A stretch of 6,447 nt of DNA. Source: Planctomycetaceae bacterium. GTDB taxonomy: Bacteria > Planctomycetota > Planctomycetia > Pirellulales > Pirellulaceae. The position numbers and the translations under genes are program-made. The notes beneath the pieces were generated by a model, which was not told where the DNA came from, did no database searches, and saw nothing but the letters and a program-made list of their open reading frames with translations. The DNA is taken from the NCBI GenBank assembly GCA_007133715.1, contig SLMF01000255.1, forward strand, positions 1 to 6,447, in the 5' to 3' direction. Of this stretch, positions 1-4,908 are shown piece by piece; position 1 is the first letter of the stretch; the number at the start of each line of letters is the position of its first letter.

Positions 1-25
1 AACCCCCTTAACCCCCTTAACCCCC
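1..25. repeat. C-rich 9-bp tandem repeat at window edge
   Basis: The unit AACCCCCTT occurs 2.8 times in succession and may continue beyond the left edge. On the minus strand it reads as three runs of five G separated by TTAA, so one more unit outside the window would complete a G-quadruplex motif. The recombinase reading frame is open through it and would give Asn-Pro-Leu repeats. That does not resemble integrase sequence, so I read the stretch as non-coding or as a rearrangement junction. Confidence 0.7.
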
Positions 26-81
26 GTATCGACCGCCACGGGTTCCTTTCCAGGGATACGTGCGTTTTCCAAGGCAGCGGC

Positions 82-711
82 TTGCGTTGCCCGAGCGAGC
101 ATTTGGCCCTGCGGTGGGATGGTGTCGATTGGGACCAAGGCCGGATGACCGTTTACAGCCCCAAGACCGAGCACCACGAAGGCGGCGAAAGCCGGGTTGT
201 CCCTATCTTCCCCGAGCTGCGACCGTACCTTGACACGGCTTTCGAGCTGGCCCCCGAGGGGACGGTTTATGTTGTCCAGCGGTATCGGGACAAGACCGCG
301 AATCTGCGCACTCAGTTTACGCGGATTATCCGGCGGGCGGCACTGCAGCCCTGGCCGAAGTCGTTCCAGAACTTGCGGGCATCGCGGGAAACCGAACTCA
401 CGGCCGAATACCCCCTGCATGTAGTGTGTAAGTGGATTGGAAACAGCCCGGCGGTTGCACGGGACCACTACCTGCAGGTGACCGAGGAACACTTTCGCCA
501 AGCGACCGAAAACAAAGGGGGGGGTAACGGGGTCGGGGGTGGGTGCACGCAGTGGGATACGCCAATGTTCGCCAATAGTCACCCGGAAGGCACAAGCGAC
601 CGTAAAACGTTGGCAGGTAACGATTTACGGCCGACTGTGGCGAGTTGTGGCCACTACTGGCAGGCCACTAAGGTACCCCCTAGGGGAGTCGAACCCCTGT
701 TCCCGGACTGA
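82..711 (+). CDS. Tyrosine recombinase (phage-type integrase), catalytic-domain fragment
   Basis: This is the C-terminal catalytic half of a tyrosine site-specific recombinase, which cuts and rejoins DNA through a 3'-phosphotyrosine. Visible motifs, numbered from the TTG at 82, are Arg I in RCPSEHLAL (R2), the beta-hairpin Lys in SPKTEHHEGG (K28), FQNLR as the HxxR box (Gln96 in place of His, R99), WIGNS as the GH box (Asn121 in place of His), and the nucleophile Tyr130 in HYLQV. The His substitutions look typical of the planctomycete branch I recall, so the catalytic set may be functional. Full-length relatives have an N-terminal core-binding domain and run to roughly 350-450 residues. Here the frame is open back to base 1, but the upstream codons do not look like integrase, so the gene seems truncated or frameshifted just before the GLRC motif. 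After about residue 143 the sequence is a Gly-rich, non-conserved tail. Residues 198-209 (VPPRGVEPLFPD) come from antisense tRNA-Glu, and the TGA stop at 709-711 overlaps the anticodon. The start is nominal. The family call is firm; an intact gene is unlikely. Confidence 0.75.
   Translation: MRCPSEHLALRWDGVDWDQGRMTVYSPKTEHHEGGESRVVPIFPELRPYLDTAFELAPEGTVYVVQRYRDKTANLRTQFTRIIRRAALQPWPKSFQNLRASRETELTAEYPLHVVCKWIGNSPAVARDHYLQVTEEHFRQATENKGGGNGVGGGCTQWDTPMFANSHPEGTSDRKTLAGNDLRPTVASCGHYWQATKVPPRGVEPLFPD
517..543 (+). other. G-quadruplex-type motif in integrase tail
   Basis: Four G-runs of 8, 4, 5 and 3 bases are separated by loops of 4, 2 and 1 bases, which meets the standard intramolecular G-quadruplex pattern. 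It encodes a Gly-rich linker after the catalytic domain. Folding is an inference from the pattern only. Confidence 0.5.
600..630. repeat. 12-bp imperfect inverted repeat with 7-bp centre (core-site-like)
   Basis: The left arm CCGTAAAACGTT (600-611) and the right arm AACGATTTACGG (619-630) are reverse complements except at one position, and flank the 7-bp centre GGCAGGT. This matches the general layout of a tyrosine recombinase crossover site: two inverted 11-13 bp binding arms around a 6-8 bp overlap. It lies in the recombinase 3' tail, 44 bp from the tRNA-Glu 3' end. It could instead form a hairpin in the tRNA precursor or recombinase transcript. No T-tract follows on either strand, which argues against an intrinsic terminator. 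Confidence 0.5.
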
Positions 712-746
712 GAATCCGGTGTCCTGGGCCACTAGACGAAGGGGGC
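674..746 (-). tRNA. tRNA-Glu (anticodon CTC)
   Basis: The minus strand folds into a complete 73-nt cloverleaf. The acceptor stem is GCCCCCT with AGGGGGT, with a G-U pair at 1-72. The D-arm carries the GTCTAGTGGCCCAGGAC pattern characteristic of bacterial tRNA-Glu. The anticodon stem CCGGA/TCCGG encloses the loop TTCTCAG, giving anticodon CTC (bases 710-712) for GAG codons. The T-arm AGGGG-TTCGACT-CCCCT is canonical. The 3' end continues ACCT, so CCA is not fully encoded and must be completed by the CCA-adding enzyme. The adjacent recombinase gene reads convergently into the 3' half, so this tRNA is the likely integration target. Confidence 0.95.
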
Positions 747-773
747 GTGCGTCGGCAGGATAGCCGTGTGCGA

Positions 774-804
774 GTTATTTTGGTGGTTGAGCGGCTTTTG
801 TCAA
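774..804 (-). promoter_or_regulatory. Probable promoter of tRNA-Glu
   Basis: On the minus strand a perfect -35 TTGACA (complement of 799-804) is followed after 19 bp by AATAAC (complement of 774-779), a 4/6 match to TATAAT. The -10 lies 27 bp upstream of the mature tRNA 5' end, suitable for a short 5' leader. An A-tract at about 829-836 could act as an upstream element. The weak -10 and long spacer lower confidence. Confidence 0.45.
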
Positions 805-852
805 CGCCTGTTGGCGCTTTGGCTCCGTTTTTTTTGGGACACGCTGCGAAAT

Positions 853-890
853 CGGCTCGCATGCCGCCAGACGTGCTGCGGATCGAGCCG
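853..890. other. Stem-loop between the divergent promoters
   Basis: A perfect 7-bp outer stem (CGGCTCG at 853-859, CGAGCCG at 884-890) contains a possible inner 4-bp stem (CCGC 864-867, GCGG 878-881). On the plus strand it is followed by GAATTTTGTTTG. It could insulate the downstream operon promoter from rightward transcription, acting as a weak terminator. No gene clearly needing one is present upstream, and the loop is large. Confidence 0.3.
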
Positions 891-920
891 GAATTTTGTT
901 TGAAAAGTGGCTCTCCGCTC

Positions 921-950
921 TTGACATCCGGCGAATTACTGTGCTAATAT
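921..950 (+). promoter_or_regulatory. Sigma70-type promoter of the GntR-ABC operon
   Basis: A perfect -35 TTGACA (921-926) and a -10 TAATAT (945-950) are separated by 18 bp. They lie 43 bp before the GntR start codon. TATACT at 948-953 is an alternative -10 with a longer, less favourable spacer of 21 bp. No other convincing promoter is visible within the four-gene cluster, so this one probably drives the whole operon. Confidence 0.75.
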
Positions 951-958
951 ACTAGTAC
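941..958. promoter_or_regulatory. Putative GntR operator palindrome over the -10
   Basis: GTGCTAATATACTAGTAC is an 18-bp imperfect palindrome, symmetric at 7 of 9 positions, with half-sites GTGCTA and TAGTAC. It covers the -10 and the expected transcription start. GntR/YtrA-type repressors bind palindromes at their own promoters, so repression by occlusion and autoregulation are inferred. Confidence 0.5.
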
Positions 959-992
959 ACCGATACAGCAGGGTTCAGGGTGGGGGTGAAGG

Positions 993-1418
993 ATGTTCTT
1001 TTCGATCGATCCCAGCGATGGCGTGGCGATATACGATCAGATCGTGCGGCAGGTCAAATTCGCGATCGCCGAAGGGACACTCCGTCCGGGACAACTGCTG
1101 CCCAGTGTGCGGCAGTTGAGCCAGCAGCTGGCGATCAATCCGAACACGATCGCCCGCGCGTACCAGCAATTGCAGTCGGACGGGGTGATCGAGACGTGGC
1201 GTGGTCGGGGTCTGGCGGTGTGTGCTGGCGCGACGGAGCGTTGTCAAGAACTCCGCCGGGCTTTGATCACCGAGCGGTTGCGATTTGTGCTGGCGGAGGC
1301 ATTGCACGGCGGTTTGCAGGCGGGGGAGATCCGGGCGATGGTGGACCGCGAATTGGGCAGCTTGGCGGGCCGCGTGGCCACGGTGGCTTCGCCGCCGCAG
1401 GTAGCGGGGCCGGGTTGA
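993..1418 (+). CDS. GntR-family transcriptional repressor, YtrA subfamily
   Basis: This 141-residue protein has a GntR winged helix-turn-helix at about residues 10-77. It starts with the characteristic IYDQIVRQVKFAIAEG segment, continues through LRPGQLLPSVRQLSQQLAINPNTIARAYQQL (recognition helix about 49-61), and ends with the wing GVIETWRGRG. Only about 60 residues follow, a short helical C-terminal region. This fits the YtrA subfamily, which uses a small dimerisation segment rather than a large ligand-binding domain. YtrA members usually sit in front of ABC transporter genes and repress them until an inducer, often cell-envelope stress or an antibiotic, is sensed. The ATG at 993 follows a G-rich ribosome-binding stretch (982-992) and gives the expected N-terminus MFFSIDPSDG. 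It is the first gene of the operon; the next starts 67 bp downstream. The last 15 or so residues are low complexity (Ala, Val, Pro, Gly). Confidence 0.92.
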   Translation: MFFSIDPSDGVAIYDQIVRQVKFAIAEGTLRPGQLLPSVRQLSQQLAINPNTIARAYQQLQSDGVIETWRGRGLAVCAGATERCQELRRALITERLRFVLAEALHGGLQAGEIRAMVDRELGSLAGRVATVASPPQVAGPG

Positions 1419-1451
1419 GCGGAGTGGTATTGGGGCGGCACGGTCGAGTGC

Positions 1452-1498
1452 GGAAGGTTCCTATTGACATGAAAGCGGCGAAGCGATGTCGGATGTGA
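1452..1498 (+). promoter_or_regulatory. Shine-Dalgarno plus 9-codon minicistron before the ATPase gene
   Basis: GGAAGG (1452-1457) precedes an ATG at 1469 that opens a 9-codon frame, MKAAKRCRM, stopping at 1496-1498. It overlaps the ATPase start at 1486 in another frame. The ATPase ATG itself has only a poor ribosome-binding site (GAAGCG directly before it). Ribosomes terminating on the minicistron could reinitiate at the ATPase start. The arrangement is visible; its use is speculative. Confidence 0.25.
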
Positions 1499-2418
1499 TT
1501 TCTGCCAGCGGCTTGACGATGCGTTTTCCCGGGTGCAGGGCACTGGACGGAGTCGACTTGCAGGTTCCGTCGGGTACGGTGTTTGCCTTATTGGGGGAGA
1601 ACGGGGCGGGGAAAACGACGTTGATTCGGATCTTGACCGGTTTTTTGCGGGCCAGTGGGGGTACGTGCCGGGTGTTGGGATACGATCCGTTACGAGAGGC
1701 GATGGCGATTCGCCGCCGGGTGGGTTATGTGTCGGATGCTCCGCCGCTGTACGACTGGATGCAGGTGGGGGAGATCGGCTGGTTTGCCTCGGCGTTCTAC
1801 CCGCCCGGTTTTCTGGAGCGTTACCGGGACTTGCTGCGCCGTTACGAGTTATCGGAGGTTGTGAAGATCCGCCGGTTGAGCAAGGGTCAGTTTGCCAAGG
1901 TGGCTTTGGCGTTGGCACTGGCTTCTGATCCCGAGCTGTTGATCTTGGACGAGCCGACGTCCGGATTGGATCCGCTGGTGCGACGTGCGTTTTTGGAGAG
2001 CATGGTGGACCGGGCGGCGGTGGGCAAGACGGTGCTCTTGTCCAGCCATCAGATCACGGAGGTGGAGCGGGTAGCGGACCATGTGGCTTTTCTGCGGGAG
2101 GGTCGTTTCTGCTTGATCCGCTCGCTGAGCGAACTGAAAGAGACGGTACGGCTGGTGACGATCAGTCTGGCGGATCCGTTGACGGTTTTACCGCCGCTGG
2201 ACGGCGCGGTGCAGGTGCTCAGCCAGGAGTCTTCGGGTCGGCAGCGGCGATGGGTGGTGATGGGTTTTCCGGAGTCGCTGCAGCGTTCGTTGGCCGTTCA
2301 TCCTGGCGTGATCGGGGTACAGGCTCGCCCGGCCACGCTGGACGAATTATTTACGGCTTGTGCGCGTCCTCGGGGTAAGGCCCCGGAAACATCGAGCTGC
2401 GAGGTACCCACGGCATGA
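1486..2418 (+). CDS. ABC transporter ATP-binding protein (ABC-2 exporter type)
   Basis: This 310-residue nucleotide-binding subunit would energise the membrane protein encoded next. Motifs in order are Walker A GENGAGKTT (38-46), Q-loop region GYVSDAPPLYDWM (80-92), signature LSKGQ (131-135), Walker B LLILDEP (151-157), D-loop SGLD (159-162) and switch His188 in LSSHQ. The usual Q-loop Gln (as in GYVPQ) is replaced by Asp84, and the signature is LSKGQ rather than LSGGQ. Both variants occur in YtrB/EcsA-like exporter ATPases and do not suggest inactivity. After the roughly 215-residue catalytic domain comes a C-terminal extension (about 221-295) ending in ATLDELFTA, the usual end of drug- and lipid-exporter ATPases. 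The ATG at 1486 gives the expected short lead into SGLTMRFPGCRALDGVDL. The stop codon overlaps the next start as ATGA, which indicates translational coupling. Substrate unknown. Confidence 0.93.
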   Translation: MSDVISASGLTMRFPGCRALDGVDLQVPSGTVFALLGENGAGKTTLIRILTGFLRASGGTCRVLGYDPLREAMAIRRRVGYVSDAPPLYDWMQVGEIGWFASAFYPPGFLERYRDLLRRYELSEVVKIRRLSKGQFAKVALALALASDPELLILDEPTSGLDPLVRRAFLESMVDRAAVGKTVLLSSHQITEVERVADHVAFLREGRFCLIRSLSELKETVRLVTISLADPLTVLPPLDGAVQVLSQESSGRQRRWVVMGFPESLQRSLAVHPGVIGVQARPATLDELFTACARPRGKAPETSSCEVPTA

Positions 2419-4871
2419 ACCGCTCGGTTGCGCTGCGTCATCTGTGCTGGAAAGAGGCACGCCAGGTACTGCCGCTGATTTGGATGCAGTTGTTCCTGGG
2501 GCTCTTTTTCCAATTTCTGGTCTTATTCCAGCGCTTCGGGACGTTTACGCCTCGGCTGCTGTTGTTTGCGGGGATGCCCAGTCTGTTTGCGTTGGGAGTG
2601 GGTGCGTTGCTGGTGGCCCAGGAGCGGGAGCAGCGGACGCTGGACTGGTTGCGGTGGTTGCCGGTATCCGCGGTCGACATCTGGCGGGTCAAGCTGGGAG
2701 TGGCTTTGCTGGCGTTGGCAGGTGTGTGGTGTGTGAACTTGGGTTTGCTGGCGTTATTTTGGCTACCGTCGGGTCAGGCGCTCCGTTCGGCGGCGTGGTT
2801 GGGTACGGGGGGTTGGGAGTATGTCTGGCCGCTGCAAAGCGTGTATTTTTTGCTGGCCGGTTTCGCCACGGCCTGGTACTTTCGTTCGACCTTGATTGCG
2901 CTGTTGGCATTGCTACCCATAGCGATTTTGCCGGGGCTGCTGGGTTCGCTGTGGCTGACACTGGGGCAGCGTTTCTCGTGGGTGCGGCCGGCGGGAGTGG
3001 CTTTCGAACCGGGCGTCACAGCGGCCCTGACGGTCGTGTTGGCGGCGGTCTTTCTGGCACTCGGATGGCGAGGGGCTCGCAAGGCGTTGGGACCCGAGGC
3101 GATGCCCACGCGGCGACGGGCGTGGCAGATCGGGTCGCTGGCCTCGGGCGACGACGCTCCGCTGTGGACCCAGCCGCCCTACGAGCCGACGTCGATGCTG
3201 GTCTGGCAGTTTGTGCGGCAGAATCAGCGGGTGCTGCAGTGGCTGGGGGTGCTGTTGTTGGCGGCGCTGGTGCTGCATCACGCTCACGAGCTGAGTCTGG
3301 TGTTGATCTTGCTGGCCACATCCTGGCTGGGGGTGCTGTCGTTTCAGGGTGACACGTTGCAGGAGCGGATTGGTTTTCTCGCCGAGCGGGGGGTTTCTCC
3401 GACGAGGGTTTGGTGGACCCGGCATGCGGTGCCGTTGAGTCTCTTGGCGGTGCATCAGGTATTGTTTCTTCTGCTGTTGCCGAAGCCGTTATTACAGGAC
3501 GCGGGTTTCCAGGACGCGGGATTTGCTCCGCGTCTCTCGGTGGCGTTGGTGTTATTGAGCGTAGTCGGGTTGCTGTTCGTGTACGGCGCATCCCAGGCGG
3601 TGGGTTGGGCGATCCGCAGCGCGACGATCGCGGCGATCGTCGCCCCGGTGCTGGCGGGCGGTTTCGCCGCTTACGGGCTGTTGCTGTTCCAGGATTTCGG
3701 CACACCGCCGGAAGTGCTGGTTCTGCTGGGAATGCTGCCGTGGCTATTGACCTGGGGTTGGATGCGGCGGTGGATGGATCATCGTCTGGGTTGGGGTTTT
3801 TGGAGTCCGGTGGCGGGGGTGCTGGTGCTGGTGATCGTGGGTCCGCTACTGCCGCTGGGCTGGGACATGGCTCGTCAGCCGGGGATGCCGGTCGAGTTGC
3901 GGCAGCAGCTATTGGAAGAAGTGTCGGCATCGCGGGGGGCGATCGAGGCGCAGGAGTTGCGAATCACGTACCGCCCGCGGGAGGAGTCGCTCCTGCAGGT
4001 TCCTGGAGAAGAGAGGCGGACGGCCGTTTGCCATCGCAGCGAGTTGGCAGACGCGTTGGAGCGGTTTGAACAGGCCTTGCTGGCCGATACGCGGCCGCTG
4101 CGTTTCGACAAGGCGACACTACGAATCCTGCTGGCGGAGATCAGTCTGGCCCGGATGGCCTGGGAAAGGCAACCGGATTCGGAGGAGATGGGCCAGCGAT
4201 ATGGGCGGGCAATGGGCCTGTTGGGGACGTTGATCGAGCGTTGGCGGGGGAGCGACCGGCTGATCGACCAGGACGGTGCGGATTTGGGCGAGATGGGGTT
4301 GGTGCACGAGTTGAGCGGGTCGGACGCGGAGCGCCGTTTGGGCCGGGAGCTATACGGCCGTCTGGTGCAGTTGGTGGGTGATCAAGCGGGTCGGAATGCG
4401 GCTCGCCGCCGCGCCCTGCTGATCAGTTGGGCGGATTACCGAGCCGGATTTCGTCGTGGCCGTTCCGAGACGCTGCCGTTGGGCGGTCACAGCTGGCGGG
4501 GCCAATCGGCTGCGATGCTGTACGCCGCGAATCCGTACATTCGCCGCCGCGCCGCCGACTATTTGACTTGGCGGATGCTGGAACGGCTGGAGCATCCGGA
4601 ACACAGCCGCGATGCCTCACGGATCCGCGAGTTGGCTCACTACTGGCAGCGTCCCGCGTTATACTATGGCCTGGGTCCGGGCGGCCATTATTTTCGGGCG
4701 GACGATCCGCAGCAGCTGACTCAGCCGAGTTTTGCCCTGCCGGGCACCCAATCGCCGCGTCTTTCCCCCGGCGGCCAATGGCACGCGGGCTGGGAACGAC
4801 GGGGCCGCGAGCTGAGCGACGCGTGGGGCGAAGGGCGGGGGAGGATCACCCGCACGAACGGAGCGATTTAG
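2415..4871 (+). CDS. ABC-2-like permease: two fused half-permeases with soluble C-terminal domain
   Basis: This 818-residue membrane protein is probably the transmembrane subunit of the exporter. By eye there are about 12-13 hydrophobic segments in two blocks: residues 18-217 (about 18-38, 48-67, 94-117, 138-156, 159-184, 202-217) and 272-482 (about 272-288, 292-308, 338-359, 374-391, 401-421, 433-449, 464-482). Each block has one copy of the short cytoplasmic motif typical of ABC-2 permeases: VAQEREQRTLDWLRWLPVSA then W and K (68-93), and a diverged QGDTLQERIGFLAERGVSP then VWW (311-334). This suggests an internal duplication or fusion, so one chain may supply both halves of the channel. Residues from about 485 to 818 are a soluble, Arg/Glu-rich, mostly helical region that I cannot assign to any family; it is not part of ordinary ABC-2 permeases. 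The charge bias of the loops, with Arg/Glu around the 68-93 motif, suggests that motif is cytoplasmic, but the side of the tail depends on the exact helix count. The start overlaps the ATPase stop by 4 bp (ATGA). Transport role fairly confident; substrate and tail function unknown. Confidence 0.85.
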   Translation: MNRSVALRHLCWKEARQVLPLIWMQLFLGLFFQFLVLFQRFGTFTPRLLLFAGMPSLFALGVGALLVAQEREQRTLDWLRWLPVSAVDIWRVKLGVALLALAGVWCVNLGLLALFWLPSGQALRSAAWLGTGGWEYVWPLQSVYFLLAGFATAWYFRSTLIALLALLPIAILPGLLGSLWLTLGQRFSWVRPAGVAFEPGVTAALTVVLAAVFLALGWRGARKALGPEAMPTRRRAWQIGSLASGDDAPLWTQPPYEPTSMLVWQFVRQNQRVLQWLGVLLLAALVLHHAHELSLVLILLATSWLGVLSFQGDTLQERIGFLAERGVSPTRVWWTRHAVPLSLLAVHQVLFLLLLPKPLLQDAGFQDAGFAPRLSVALVLLSVVGLLFVYGASQAVGWAIRSATIAAIVAPVLAGGFAAYGLLLFQDFGTPPEVLVLLGMLPWLLTWGWMRRWMDHRLGWGFWSPVAGVLVLVIVGPLLPLGWDMARQPGMPVELRQQLLEEVSASRGAIEAQELRITYRPREESLLQVPGEERRTAVCHRSELADALERFEQALLADTRPLRFDKATLRILLAEISLARMAWERQPDSEEMGQRYGRAMGLLGTLIERWRGSDRLIDQDGADLGEMGLVHELSGSDAERRLGRELYGRLVQLVGDQAGRNAARRRALLISWADYRAGFRRGRSETLPLGGHSWRGQSAAMLYAANPYIRRRAADYLTWRMLERLEHPEHSRDASRIRELAHYWQRPALYYGLGPGGHYFRADDPQQLTQPSFALPGTQSPRLSPGGQWHAGWERRGRELSDAWGEGRGRITRTNGAI
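3495..3524 (+). repeat. 15-bp in-frame tandem duplication in the permease gene
   Basis: CAGGACGCGGGTTTC is followed directly by CAGGACGCGGGATTT, with 13 of 15 bases identical. The protein therefore contains QDAGF twice (residues 361-370), in the loop after the hydrophobic segment at 338-359. The duplication lengthens the loop by five residues without breaking the frame and looks like a slippage event. Confidence 0.8.
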
Positions 4872-4896
4872 TTTTGTGGCGCAGCCGCCTGACATG

Positions 4897-4901
4897 AGGA
4901 G
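4897..4901 (+). promoter_or_regulatory. Ribosome-binding site choosing the 4909 start
   Basis: AGGAG sits 7 bases before the ATG at 4909, near-ideal spacing. The longer alternatives, GTG at 4876 and ATG at 4894, lack a comparable site; the ATG at 4894 directly abuts this motif. Confidence 0.75.
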
Positions 4902-4908
4902 CCGGAGC

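Noticed and set aside
1..25. ACCCCCT in the tandem repeat as a duplicated tRNA attachment site
   Set aside because: The match to the tRNA acceptor region is only 7 low-complexity bases, too short to count as an att duplication.
829..836. T8 run as an intrinsic terminator on the plus strand
   Set aside because: The nearest hairpin (CGCC-TGTT-GGCG at about 805-816) has only a 4-bp stem and ends about 12 bases before the T-run. It may instead be an A-tract upstream of the tRNA promoter on the other strand.
747..947. Short open frame between tRNA and GntR
   Set aside because: It starts within the tRNA leader, has no ribosome-binding site, no recognisable product, and overlaps promoter elements.
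1464..1492. TTGACA at 1464-1469 as an internal promoter before the ATPase gene
   Set aside because: No acceptable -10 hexamer lies 16-18 bp downstream, and the position overlaps the ATPase start codon.
2360..3352. Plus-strand 330-codon frame overlapping the permease
   Set aside because: Gly/Ala/Val-rich frame shadow of the permease gene, lacking the ATGA coupling and motifs of the chosen frame.
3016..3930. Minus-strand open frame of 304 codons inside the permease gene
   Set aside because: Its composition is dominated by Pro, Ala, Arg and Thr, a typical antisense shadow of a GC-rich gene; the opposite strand encodes clear membrane segments.
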